NCBI GenBank assembly: GCA_964503615.1 | Contig: CAZDBA010000040.1 | Coordinates: 1-32,185, forward strand | Direction of reading: 5' to 3' | Source of the DNA: CAZDBA01 sp964503615 | Lineage (GTDB): Bacteria > Planctomycetota > Planctomycetia > Pirellulales > Pirellulaceae | DNA length: 32,185 bases | In this document: piece by piece, positions 7,965 through 15,806 of the stretch | Numbering within the stretch: position 1 is the first letter of the stretch | Layout: each line of letters begins with the position of its first letter | Notes under the pieces: generated by a model | The model's database searches: none | The model's input: the letters and a program-made list of their open reading frames with translations, nothing else | Told to the model about the DNA's origin: nothing | Translations under genes and position numbers: made by a program

Positions 7965-8990
7965 TCAACCAGTGGTCAATTCACCTGCAAAATTGCGAAT
8001 TATATTCTGTTTAATCTCATTGACCGAATTGTAGTTACTGAACAAAAATTGCAATTTGGTGATCGCCGCTTCTATCGTCATATCGAATCCTGAAATAACA
8101 CCAGCGTCCAAAAGTACTCGACCTGTTTCGTACTCTGCCTGATCCGGCTGAGTGACGTGGGCATGCTTGCATTGGCTGCAACTCACCAAAACGATTCCTG
8201 CTTGATTAGCAGCTGTGATCGTTTCCAGGAACTCTGGATCGTTGTTGGGACCGTTACCGGGACCATACGATTCGAGAATCAATGCTTGGAGCGGAGCCTG
8301 TAAGATGCGTTTTAGAACCTGATTGCTCATCCCTGGGAACAATCGAAACGTGGCGATGTTTTGGGCTTCGATTTTGTGCAAGGCGGGCCGTTGACCAGCA
8401 GGGGCGGCTGGTTGCAAAAGTGTATCGTCGATGTCAATCGTTGCGCCGATCCGGCCTAACGGCGCAAAATTGGGTGACTCGAAAGCATCAAAGCTCTCAG
8501 CACTTAACTTCGTCGTACGACAACCTCGCAGTAGTAGATCGCCGAACAGTACGCAAACCTCGGGCAGTTGGTAATTGGCAGCCAACAGGACTGCGGTTGT
8601 GAAATTCTCTCTGGCATCCGAGCGAACTTGCGCCAAGGGAAGCTGCGAACCGGTCAATATAATCGGTTTGGCAATAGGGCCAAGAATTAGTGGCAACGCA
8701 CTGGCAGTGTAGGCCATCGTATCGGTGCCATGCAGAACCACGAACCCATCGTAATCGAAATAACGTCGCTCGATGTCGCGCGCCAATTTTCCCCAATCGG
8801 ATGGCCGCATGTTGGATGAATCTATGACTGGCTCATACTCGACCAAATCAAGTGCTGGCATCATTGGTTGTGACAGCTCTGGCATTTGGGATATCTGGGA
8901 TCGGATGAACCCCGGTTCCGGACGCAGTCCCGAAGGGGTTTCCTTCATGCCAATCGTACCACCGGTACTGATTACACATACTTTTTTCAT
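7965..8990 (-). CDS. L-asparaginase (type I/II family)
   Basis: This 341-residue enzyme hydrolyses L-asparagine to aspartate and ammonia. Both signature motifs are present: ISTGGTIGM at the N terminus (nucleophile Thr in TGGTIG) and VVLHGTDTMAYTASAL near residue 85 (second Thr-Asp of the active site). SDARENFTTAVLLA and the C-terminal VSCSQCKHAHV and GVISGFDMTIEAAITKL also match the family. No signal peptide is visible, so it is probably cytoplasmic. The gene ends in an ordinary TGA, which matters for the recoding argument elsewhere in the window. It is transcribed divergently from the DUF3467 gene. Confidence 0.93.
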   Translation of the reverse strand: MKKVCVISTGGTIGMKETPSGLRPEPGFIRSQISQMPELSQPMMPALDLVEYEPVIDSSNMRPSDWGKLARDIERRYFDYDGFVVLHGTDTMAYTASALPLILGPIAKPIILTGSQLPLAQVRSDARENFTTAVLLAANYQLPEVCVLFGDLLLRGCRTTKLSAESFDAFESPNFAPLGRIGATIDIDDTLLQPAAPAGQRPALHKIEAQNIATFRLFPGMSNQVLKRILQAPLQALILESYGPGNGPNNDPEFLETITAANQAGIVLVSCSQCKHAHVTQPDQAEYETGRVLLDAGVISGFDMTIEAAITKLQFLFSNYNSVNEIKQNIIRNFAGELTTG

Positions 8991-9215
8991 TTGTTACCTG
9001 GGGTTAATTGCCTAATTCGATTTTTCACAACATTTGTTGAGCTTGACTCATTCTCGAATTTTGGCCACTTTGTCATATATTAATCGTCTTTTCGATTCAG
9101 CATCCGCTCAGTTTGCATTGCTGAAAATGCTATTTGAAGTTTGTTGAGTTGTCAGCAAGCAATTTAATTTCATCCCGCGACAAGCGCAACACAATCTTTT
9201 CCTTAGAGGATAATC

Positions 9216-9530
9216 ATGGCCGAGAAAGAAGCTAAAAAGCAAATGAAACCACTTCCCGTTGACGAATCGAACGCACACAGTTGTTACGCTAATTTTTGCC
9301 GTGTAACTGGAACTCCTGAAGAATTGATCGTCGATTTCGGGATGAACTCTCAACCAATGGGCACCAACGACAAACCGGTTGATATCAATCAGCGAATCGT
9401 ACTCAATTTTTACACAGCGAAACGTTTGCTACACGCTCTGCACGTATCAGTACAACGGCACGAAGAAGTATTTGGTGCGATCGAAACAGACATCCAGAAA
9501 CGAGTTATCCCCAAAACAGCCAATTCTTAA
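9216..9530 (+). CDS. DUF3467-family protein
   Basis: This 104-residue cytoplasmic protein has the core pattern of DUF3467: YANFCRVTGTPEELIVDFGMN, then RIVLNFYTAKRLLHALHVSVQRHEEVFG and ETDIQKRV. The family is common in planctomycetes and other bacteria, and its function is not established. The start is set by AGAGGA at 9205-9210, 5 nt before ATG. The gene is followed closely by a terminator, so it is monocistronic. It is divergent from the asparaginase gene, with 225 bp between them. Confidence 0.88.
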   Translation: MAEKEAKKQMKPLPVDESNAHSCYANFCRVTGTPEELIVDFGMNSQPMGTNDKPVDINQRIVLNFYTAKRLLHALHVSVQRHEEVFGAIETDIQKRVIPKTANS

Positions 9531-9569
9531 AGCACCTTGATTTGGTTTAGGTTGTAGGAATTTAAATGC

Positions 9570-9604
9570 AAAGAGCAACACTGAAAAGTGTGGCTCTTTT
9601 TTTC
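9570..9604 (+). terminator. Rho-independent terminator after DUF3467 gene
   Basis: AAAGAGC (9570-9576) pairs with GCTCTTT (9593-9599), and the inner ACAC (9578-9581) pairs with GTGT (9588-9591) across one mismatch. A run of Ts follows to 9603. Confidence 0.9.
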
Positions 9605-9619
9605 GTGTACGAATGCAAT

Positions 9620-9650
9620 AAAAAAAGCGGTTGGCTTACACCAACCGCTT
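9620..9650 (-). terminator. Rho-independent terminator after DUF1559 gene
   Basis: Arms 9625-9634 and 9641-9650 form a perfect 10-bp stem (AAGCGGTTGG with CCAACCGCTT) and a 6-nt loop. On the minus strand the stem is followed by a T run. It faces the plus-strand terminator 20 nt away. Confidence 0.92.
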
Positions 9651-9695
9651 GAATTTCGATCCGTTTATCAACCGCTGAGCGGATGAGTATTTGGA

Positions 9696-10661
9696 TTATG
9701 TTCCGAAAGGACTTTCCACGACAGTTCCGTCACTGAAGTTGACAAACTGATTGTAGACAACAGGGTCCGTCTGGTCTGTCAAAAACTGAGTTGATGCGTC
9801 GCCCAAAACGATGTTAACACCGCCAGAGTGATTCGATGAAACACCCTGTGAAACGTCACGACCAGAAGCAGCAGTTGCGTTGATACCACCGCTGGTAGAG
9901 AAGCATACATCAGCGATTCCGTTAGCAGCAGCACCTGCAGAACTAGTTACGTTAGCACCACGTGCACCAAACATAAGACCAGCACTCGGTTGAATGGCTG
10001 CTGGATCTTTCGCTCTTGAACGACGCTCAGCAACGATAATTGTGTTGGTTGTTCCATCACGCATTCTGTCAAGCCCTTGAGCACGGTCACAAAAAAGTCC
10101 TTGTGCGACTGAGCTTGTTGGATTACATCCAATTTCCGCTCCAGCTACAACATTTCCGCTCGCATCCGTAGAAAGTGTCGATGCGTTGTTAGCAAAAACA
10201 AAATTCGCTGTCGCTGTAGCTCCAGCAAGACCAGAACGAGCATTGTTCAGGTCCGTGCCAGAATCTGAAGGACAAAGAAACGTAGCGATCGGTGTCTGCA
10301 AGACCGTTGTAGCTTGAGCACTTGAAGCAACAAGGCCAGTCCCTGTTTGTGGGGACAAAACGTCGAAAGCATTATTCAACTCCATGTAGGGCATAATCCA
10401 AGTCGAGACAGCCCAAACACTACCGGTTGTTGATGCTGCATTCTGACCATTTGGAATCGTAATTCCGGCTGGGAACTCACCCAATGCTGAGTCGTAGTTG
10501 TGCAATGCAAGTCCAATTTGACGCATGTCATTTTTACAAGTCGTGCGGCGCGCTGCCTCACGTACTTGCTGAACGGCTGGCAAAAGCATGCCGATCAGAA
10601 TGCCGATAATCGCAATTACAACAAGCAATTCGACAAGAGTAAAACCTTTTCTCTTTAACAT
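9696..10661 (-). CDS. DUF1559 domain protein with type IV prepilin-like N terminus
   Basis: This 321-residue protein starts with a class III (prepilin) signal: KRKGFTLVELLVVIAIIGILIGMLLPAVQQVREAARR, in which a prepilin peptidase would cut after the Gly before FTLVE. The DUF1559 (SBP_bac_10-type) body follows: CKNDMRQIGLALHNYDSALGEFPAG, then a variable alanine/serine/threonine-rich region, MRDGTTNTIIVAERR, and a C-terminal SSNHSGGVNIVLGDASTQFL. These proteins are hugely expanded in planctomycetes and are thought to form pseudopilin-like surface or secretion components. The start is supported by AAAGGA at 10669-10674, 7 nt from ATG. It has its own terminator at 9620-9650. Its codon mix is more GCA/GCT-alanine rich than its neighbours, which may reflect high expression. 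Confidence 0.95.
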   Translation of the reverse strand: MLKRKGFTLVELLVVIAIIGILIGMLLPAVQQVREAARRTTCKNDMRQIGLALHNYDSALGEFPAGITIPNGQNAASTTGSVWAVSTWIMPYMELNNAFDVLSPQTGTGLVASSAQATTVLQTPIATFLCPSDSGTDLNNARSGLAGATATANFVFANNASTLSTDASGNVVAGAEIGCNPTSSVAQGLFCDRAQGLDRMRDGTTNTIIVAERRSRAKDPAAIQPSAGLMFGARGANVTSSAGAAANGIADVCFSTSGGINATAASGRDVSQGVSSNHSGGVNIVLGDASTQFLTDQTDPVVYNQFVNFSDGTVVESPFGT

Positions 10662-10950
10662 AAATTAGTCCTTTAAAAATGGTGGATGGCGAAACGCCGA
10701 AAAGATAAATGCTGAACGCCGGAAGAGGAATAAAACGAGAATTTCCCGACGACCTATAATAGACGACTTTGGAAATTAATAAAGCCGCCAATCAAACACA
10801 TCTGAAATATAGCACATAAAACGGGCCTAAGGGTGTAATCGGCAATATAAGCAACCAAAATCCAAGCTTTCCGGACTGATAAGGGCCATACTGGGCGAAA
10901 ATAGCTGAATCTGATTGCTACAAACTCTGATTGGACAGCTTGGCGATTCC

Positions 10951-12156
10951 TTAAATCCCGAACGGATTCTCAATCGTTTTTGCTGGCAGAGTAAACCACT
11001 GTGGTCCCTCCTTTGAAATCCAGAAATGATCCTCCAATCGAACGCCGAACTCATCAGGAACGACCATCATGGGCTCGTTACTGAACACCATTCCCTCTTG
11101 CATCGGCGTTTGCTCACCCCGTACAAGGTTGGGCCCCTCATGAATGTCTAAACCGCAACCATGCCCGGTACGATGGGGTAGTCCCGGAAGCTCATAGTCG
11201 GGACCGTACCCAGCCGCTTCGATTGTTTTACGAGCCGCTGCATCGCTAACTTCACATGGCGCGCCCAGCTTTGCTGCTTCAAAAGCTGCCATTTGAGCTG
11301 CCAGTTCGATATCCCAAATCTCTTTTTGACGATCGGTGTGGTCCCCGAAAGCAAAACTTCGCGTGATGTCTGAGTTATACCCTTCCACCAGGCATCCGGT
11401 ATCGATCAAAACCCATTCGTTTTCTTTCAACGTTTGTGGATCTTTAACCCCATGCGGAAACGAAGTCGCAACACCAAACAAAACAATACAAAAGTACGAG
11501 CCGGCCGGCGCACCGACAACCTGATGAGCCTGATGGATAAACTCGACAACTTCTCCCGTCGTAATTCCCGGTCGCAACATCGATGCCGCAGCCATATGCA
11601 CTGCCAATGTCATCTCGTGGGCACGTTTGATGATTGCGATCTCTGCTGGCGATTTACAGCTACGTTGAGCTTGAGTTAACGGCTGAGCGTGGCCCAATTC
11701 CAATTGCGAGTTCGCCTGTTGGATACCGTTGACGATAAAGTAAGGTGTGACTTCGTCGATCAATAATTGATTGCCGCCCAGCGAAGCCATAATTTGCCCT
11801 ACCAACTCGTAAGGGCTTTCATGCTCTTCCCAAGCATGAATCGTTGCGGGCATTTTCCAATAATCGCGCAGCGTATCCAGTTCAAACTTGGGTGCGACAT
11901 AACAGATTTCACCTTCCGCCGGTACAATAGCCGCTACCATTCGTTCGCTGGGACTCCAGCGCAAGCCGGTGAAGTAGTACAGGTTCGTGCCGGCATGCAG
12001 ATAGACTGCCGTGACACCGGCCTCACGAAGTTGCTCCTGTAATTTCTCCAAACGTTGCTGAAACTCATCGTCCGATATCGGTTGGACGTTACCAGTCATG
12101 TCGGACAACGAATCCATCGCAGACTGCCTATCGCAAGTCCCTACTCCAACGGTCAT
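10951..12156 (-). CDS. M24-family metallopeptidase (Xaa-Pro aminopeptidase/dipeptidase type)
   Basis: This 401-residue cytoplasmic peptidase most likely removes residues next to proline from peptides. The N-terminal creatinase-like domain (FQQRLEKLQEQLREAGVTAVYLHAGTNLYYFTGLRW) occupies about residues 30-170. The pita-bread catalytic domain follows and keeps all five metal ligands in order: Asp in VLIDTG, Asp in YNSDITR, His in HRTGHGCGLDIHE, Glu in FSNEP and Glu in VRLEDHF. An AAGGA lies about 10 nt before the ATG at 12156. A later in-frame Met (residue 14) is a possible start. It follows the same direction as the DUF1559 gene but is separated by about 290 bp. Confidence 0.92.
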   Translation of the reverse strand: MTVGVGTCDRQSAMDSLSDMTGNVQPISDDEFQQRLEKLQEQLREAGVTAVYLHAGTNLYYFTGLRWSPSERMVAAIVPAEGEICYVAPKFELDTLRDYWKMPATIHAWEEHESPYELVGQIMASLGGNQLLIDEVTPYFIVNGIQQANSQLELGHAQPLTQAQRSCKSPAEIAIIKRAHEMTLAVHMAAASMLRPGITTGEVVEFIHQAHQVVGAPAGSYFCIVLFGVATSFPHGVKDPQTLKENEWVLIDTGCLVEGYNSDITRSFAFGDHTDRQKEIWDIELAAQMAAFEAAKLGAPCEVSDAAARKTIEAAGYGPDYELPGLPHRTGHGCGLDIHEGPNLVRGEQTPMQEGMVFSNEPMMVVPDEFGVRLEDHFWISKEGPQWFTLPAKTIENPFGI

Positions 12157-12345
12157 ATTTTGATCTTCCTTTTTTGTACACCAGCCTTGAATGCCCAGAC
12201 GCTAACCTGCTGCAAAGCACGCAACGAAAGAACCTCAGTTCACTAGCCTGACATTCATGTTCATGATTCGATAAAATTATCATCCAGCGGAAGGAAATTT
12301 AAAACCTTCAATTATGTTTCGCCACCTTTTTATGATTAGTAGTCA

Positions 12346-13068
12346 ATGGACAAATGGTACAAACTTGCTGGTTTCAACCAGCCCATGGCGTCCATGTCTC
12401 ATCTGGTTGGCGCCTTGGTGTTTCTTGTCCTTGGAATTCTGATGGTCAGATCGGCTTGGTCTGACCGCAAACGTTTCTGGTGTTGCGGCATCTTCGCATT
12501 TTCAGCGGTACTTCTTTTATCGTTGAGCGGCGTATTTCATATGTTCCAACCCAAATCGCTCGCTCGTGAAGTGATGGTGCGGTTGGATGTGGCTGCGATC
12601 TTTGTTTTGATTGCAGCTTCGTTTACGCCGGTCCACGGGGTTTTGTACCGTGGTTGGAATCGTTGGGGGATCCTGATCCCCTTGTGGGTGTTCACCATTG
12701 CAGCCATCACGTTGCGAACCATCTTTTTCGAAAGCCTGCCCTATATATGGGGCAACGGGATTTTCCTAATCATGGGCTGGATAGGACTTTATTCAACCAT
12801 TTTGACTTATCGGGACTTTGGAAAGCGAATTGCGGTCCCAGTCATCGCAGGTGGGTTCTGCTACACGCTGGGCGTCATCGGAGACTCGGTTGGCTGGCCA
12901 ACTATTATTCCTCTGGTCTGGGGTTCACACGAAACTTTCCATTGGCTGGTATTAGCGGGACTAAGTTTCCACTGGTATCTCATGTCCCAGATCGCCGAGG
13001 GTCGTTTGAAATACGAAGACCGAAAATCGGTTCAGGTTGGTAAGCTCGAAAACGAAAGAGCCGAGTGA
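12346..13068 (+). CDS. Hemolysin III/PAQR family membrane protein (TrhA-like)
   Basis: This 240-residue integral membrane protein has about seven hydrophobic segments. It shows PAQR/hemolysin III landmarks: Ser and His in LLSLSGVFHMF, Asp in VRLDVAAIFVLIAASFTP, and a C-terminal His pair in GSHETFHWLVLAGLSFHW, which form the metal site in this superfamily. Bacterial members have been linked to membrane energetics and fluidity homeostasis. The 'hemolysin' name is historical. The start is ATG at 12346 with no strong Shine-Dalgarno. It ends with an ordinary TGA. The Ni-SOD gene follows 154 bp later on the same strand. Confidence 0.87.
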   Translation: MDKWYKLAGFNQPMASMSHLVGALVFLVLGILMVRSAWSDRKRFWCCGIFAFSAVLLLSLSGVFHMFQPKSLAREVMVRLDVAAIFVLIAASFTPVHGVLYRGWNRWGILIPLWVFTIAAITLRTIFFESLPYIWGNGIFLIMGWIGLYSTILTYRDFGKRIAVPVIAGGFCYTLGVIGDSVGWPTIIPLVWGSHETFHWLVLAGLSFHWYLMSQIAEGRLKYEDRKSVQVGKLENERAE

Positions 13069-13222
13069 GCTCAGATTAAGCAAGATATGCAACGTCAAAC
13101 ATGTCGAGCATGTTGAACTGCTGGGTCAAAAACAATCTAATCGGAGTCACCCGTGTGCGGCAGCCGGTTGGTTTTCGCGCTTTTACAAACTCAAAACAAA
13201 CTCAATTTATCGGAGACCTCAA

Positions 13223-13777
13223 ATGAGAAAATATAGCCACCTACTGCTTGCCTGTTTAGCATTGGCCCTGATTTCAACTTCGGCAACTGCAACAGAACCC
13301 GATTCGCCCAACAACAAAAACAATGGTGAAGTCAATTCAGTTACGCCGGTCGCACCGCACTGCGAAGTTCCATGCGGAGTCTACGGAGACCAACGACGTT
13401 TCGAAGAGATGCTCGAAGACACAAAAACGATTGCCAAGTCGATCGCGAGCATTGTAGAAATCAGTAAAGCTGCTCAGGCCGGCCCACTCTCCCCTAAAGA
13501 CTTAAACCAATTGACTCGCTGGGTCACCACCAAAGAAGCACACGCAACCAACATACAACACATTGCCGCCCAGTACTTTTTGACACAACGTATCAAAGCG
13601 GACGGCGAACGATACGAACAGAATTTGAAAGCAGCACACAACTTGATCGTTGCAGCAATGAAGTGCAAACAAGACGCAAATCCTGAAACGGCCGAAAATC
13701 TCAAACTGGCAGTAGGTCAGTTGTACAAAGCGTACGAAGGCAAAGACCCTGAGTTCGAAGAAGGTCACACTCCTTAA
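13223..13777 (+). CDS. sodN: Nickel-containing superoxide dismutase precursor, exported
   Basis: This is a 184-residue precursor of a superoxide-dismutating enzyme. The nickel hook HCEVPCGVYGDQ begins at His46 (Cys47, Cys51). In Ni-SODs the His becomes the N terminus after processing, and with the two Cys it binds nickel. The mature 139-residue part is a helical bundle (EEMLEDTKTIAKSIASIVEISK, LTRWVTTKEAHATNIQHIAAQYFLTQRIK). Upstream is a typical Sec signal (MRKYSHLLLACLALALISTSATA), then a polar pro-segment of about 22 residues. A dedicated peptidase must therefore cut before His46, and no SodX-like protease is visible next door. The start is fixed by GGAG at 13212-13215, 7 nt from ATG. An in-frame start at 13037 would overlap the previous gene and bury the signal, so I reject it. 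Confidence 0.93.
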   Translation: MRKYSHLLLACLALALISTSATATEPDSPNNKNNGEVNSVTPVAPHCEVPCGVYGDQRRFEEMLEDTKTIAKSIASIVEISKAAQAGPLSPKDLNQLTRWVTTKEAHATNIQHIAAQYFLTQRIKADGERYEQNLKAAHNLIVAAMKCKQDANPETAENLKLAVGQLYKAYEGKDPEFEEGHTP

Positions 13778-13789
13778 AAGTAAGAAGAT

Positions 13790-13864
13790 GGCTGCAATGG
13801 TAACCTGAAGCGTAAGCAAGGAAGCGTAACTAAGCTGCTTCCTCGCTAACGCGTCGGGTTTCCA
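13790..13864. repeat. Dispersed intergenic repeat, copy 2
   Basis: This is the second copy of the element at 1-74, with its last 26 bases identical. It contains a 7-bp stem, AGGAAGC (13819-13825) with GCTTCCT (13837-13843), and an 11-nt loop. It sits between the convergent sodN and receiver-like genes, so it may serve as a transcript end, although it lacks a T run. Confidence 0.75.
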
Positions 13865-13873
13865 TCCTGCTGC

Positions 13874-14236
13874 TCAAGGCGCATCACCTTCACTCGATTT
13901 GGCAGCCACCATGATTTGCCCCAGGCTTTTATTGAACTGGCCTCGGGTCATCACTTCGCCAAAGCCGACTTCTTTTGCTTTTTCAAGCGTATCGACCTGC
14001 ACGTGTTGAACGTAAACAATGGTCGAGGCATTTTGCTGGTTTGCAACTTCAGCCAGTTGCTCCATTTCCAGACCTGGCATTTGCAAGTCAGCCAAACAAA
14101 GCCGATACGAACCTGACTGCAATTTTTCGATCGCAGCTTTCATTGAATTGGCAAACGCGATTTCAACTCCTTGCGACTGCGCATGGGAACGAGCCGTGGA
14201 TGACATCATCAGATCTTTGGTGACATGTAGGATCAT
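13874..14236 (-). CDS. Degenerate receiver-domain (CheY-like) protein
   Basis: This 120-residue single-domain protein follows the response-regulator fold: MILHVTKDLMMSSTARSHAQ as strand 1 and helix 1, and LCLADLQMPGLEMEQL with the phospho-acceptor-like Asp50. It lacks the usual acidic pair after strand 1 (HVTKD instead of VDDD). The Thr/Ser of strand 4 is replaced (VYVQHV), and the conserved Lys is replaced by Arg (VMTRGQF). It is therefore probably an atypical or phosphorylation-independent receiver. The start ATG lies 12 nt from the scaffold gap. If the duplicated 55 bp is merged, the gene begins 43 nt after the PII gene and is probably co-transcribed with it. A longer in-frame start upstream remains possible. 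Confidence 0.7.
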   Translation of the reverse strand: MILHVTKDLMMSSTARSHAQSQGVEIAFANSMKAAIEKLQSGSYRLCLADLQMPGLEMEQLAEVANQQNASTIVYVQHVQVDTLEKAKEVGFGEVMTRGQFNKSLGQIMVAAKSSEGDAP

Positions 14237-14248
14237 AAATCGCTTTCT
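14194..14248 (+). repeat. 55-bp direct duplication, left copy (assembly artefact)
   Basis: The 55 bases before the N run are identical to 14349-14403 immediately after it. This is the pattern left when two contigs overlap by an assembler k-mer and are scaffolded without merging. Confidence 0.9.
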
Positions 14249-14348
14249 NNNNNNNNNNNNNNNNNNNNNNNNNNNNNNNNNNNNNNNNNNNNNNNNNNNN
14301 NNNNNNNNNNNNNNNNNNNNNNNNNNNNNNNNNNNNNNNNNNNNNNNN
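14249..14348. other. Scaffold gap, exactly 100 N
   Basis: This is a run of 100 unknown bases. The round length is a conventional gap of unknown size, and the identical 55-bp flanks suggest no sequence is truly missing. Confidence 0.97.
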
Positions 14349-14403
14349 CCGTGGATGACATCATCAGATCTTTGGTGACATGTAGGATCATAAATCGCTT
14401 TCT
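14349..14403 (+). repeat. 55-bp direct duplication, right copy (assembly artefact)
   Basis: Identical to 14194-14248. It contains a false second 5' end of the receiver-like gene, which should not be annotated separately. Confidence 0.9.
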
Positions 14404-14434
14404 GTTTTCAAAAGGTCGCATCGAATCGCGCTTG

Positions 14435-14776
14435 TTAAATCGCGCTTGCACCGCGCTGTTGCGAGCAGAGTTCGACGGCGTCTAATAGTGGACAGACAAA
14501 AATATCGCCTTCGTTTTCATCATCGGCACAACGATAAGCGTTTTGGATTATTTCAATGGTGCGGTCGAGAAAGTCATCGTTGACCGCGATCTCCAAATTA
14601 ACCTTGCGGACGATCTTGCCACGGTATTCAACGCCACGGTAAATCGGAGGCTGATCATCGTGCTGAACATATTCCTGAACATCACAAATTGTGATTCGCT
14701 GAACGCCAGCTTCGTAAAGCGCCTCTCGAACCGCACGCAGGCGAGTCGGCTGAACCACTGCAATAACCATTTTCAT
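14435..14776 (-). CDS. Divergent PII family nitrogen-regulatory-like protein
   Basis: This 113-residue protein matches the PII (GlnB/GlnK) fold: MKMVIAVVQPTRLRAVREALYEAGVQRITICDV, then a T-loop with PPIYRGVEYRG (the second Tyr corresponds to the uridylylated Tyr51), then KVNLEIAVNDDFLDRTIEIIQNAY. PII proteins sense 2-oxoglutarate and ATP/ADP and switch partner proteins. The B-loop that normally reads like TGxxGDGKIFV is here ADDENEGDIFV and lacks the basic residue and Gly pattern, so nucleotide binding may be altered. I chose the ATG at 14776. A TTG six codons earlier is possible. It is followed by the receiver-like gene, and no amtB or glnA is nearby. Confidence 0.85.
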   Translation of the reverse strand: MKMVIAVVQPTRLRAVREALYEAGVQRITICDVQEYVQHDDQPPIYRGVEYRGKIVRKVNLEIAVNDDFLDRTIEIIQNAYRCADDENEGDIFVCPLLDAVELCSQQRGASAI

Positions 14777-15053
14777 GTTTTGAACGCCGCTCAAAAGATC
14801 TCAAACTAAGTTGACTCAAATTTCGATTCTTCCCGAGTAAGAACCAAGCTGGACCTGCGTCACACCGCTGTTCGCTGCTTATTACAAGCAAAGTCACGAG
14901 CAACCATCATATCAGAGTACCAAGGTTAACTGATGTGATAGCATCCACGACAATTCACAAGTGGGTGACGTTGGGTTGGCCTGAGATTGCTGGTACTGTC
15001 TGCCACCCAAATTGGAAAGTTTAATTTACGTTTTCGAATTCAAGGATGAATCG

Positions 15054-15656
15054 ATGAAACCGACGCTGAAAATGAAGGCTTTACCTGTCAATTTGTGCAG
15101 ACCGTTTAACCTGCTTGTCGCGCTTGCGATGTTAACGCTTTTTACTGGGACGTTGAAGGGGCAGGGAGTTGATTTTCATATCCAACCCCAAGAAGATGAC
15201 CAGTTGCGGTTGGGAGGTTCATTTCATCTTGAGCAAGACTCCAAGTCAGGCTACCTGGTTTTGGAAGCAACGATTCCAGAAGGCAGTTATATCTATTCGT
15301 TAACTCAGGAAGGCAACCCACCTCCATCACGAATCGATATCGCAACATCGGACTTGTTTCGAGCTTCAGGCGCTTTTAAACCTGACAATCAACCGGAAGT
15401 TATCGAGAACGATCCTGTCTTCAACACCCGTATTGAGAAACACAAACAAAACGTGAGGTTTTTTATCCCGCTGCAACTGGCCGAAGGAGCTGACCCTAGC
15501 GAACTGAACATTCAGATGCGTTTCAATGGTCAAATCTGTAGTGAAGAATCCAAAACCTGCATGCCGATTCAAGACAAAATCGTCGACGCTGAGTTTGGCG
15601 GATACTATCAGCGTGTTGCTGAACAGCCGTCAAATTCGGGTACCGTCCGACGTTAG
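15054..15656 (+). CDS. Exported DsbD N-terminal (alpha)-domain protein
   Basis: This is a 200-residue exported protein consisting of a signal sequence (CRPFNLLVALAMLTLFTGTLKG) and one DsbD alpha-type domain: LGGSFHLEQDSKSGYLVLEATIPEGSYIY and FRASGAFKPDNQPEV, ending in FNGQICSEESKTCMPI. The Cys pair Cys162-Cys169 (C-x6-C) matches the position of the DsbD alpha-domain disulfide that passes electrons to periplasmic partners. It is homologous to the N-terminal domain of the next gene and to both domains of the gene at 18113. The start is ATG 15054, with AAGGA at 15042-15046 and 7-nt spacing. An earlier TTG at 15012 has no such site. It probably forms an operon with the DsbD gene 150 bp downstream. 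Confidence 0.82.
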   Translation: MKPTLKMKALPVNLCRPFNLLVALAMLTLFTGTLKGQGVDFHIQPQEDDQLRLGGSFHLEQDSKSGYLVLEATIPEGSYIYSLTQEGNPPPSRIDIATSDLFRASGAFKPDNQPEVIENDPVFNTRIEKHKQNVRFFIPLQLAEGADPSELNIQMRFNGQICSEESKTCMPIQDKIVDAEFGGYYQRVAEQPSNSGTVRR

Positions 15657-15806
15657 GCGTGAAAGTTCGGCTTGGATTTTTGGGGATATCTGCTTCGTCC
15701 TGCGACGAAAGATCATGTTTTGAAAGCACAGTTTACGTATAATCTTTACTGTAAAACTCGACATCCAAAAACGATCATTTGAAGTTTGACTTTAGAAGAA
15801 GAACCA

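Noticed and set aside
9043..9081. Sigma-70 promoter TTGACT...TATATT before the DUF3467 gene
   Set aside because: The spacing is 27 bp, too long for a standard promoter.
7965..13068. Genome-wide reassignment of UGA to an amino acid
   Set aside because: UGA ends the asparaginase, TrhA-like and receiver-like genes at the expected family lengths, so it still works as stop.
13037..13222. N-terminal extension of sodN
   Set aside because: It overlaps the preceding gene and would bury the signal peptide. A good ribosome-binding site precedes the ATG at 13223.
14019..14451. N-containing ORFs crossing the gap on both strands
   Set aside because: They are artefacts of translating N bases and of the duplicated 55-bp flank.
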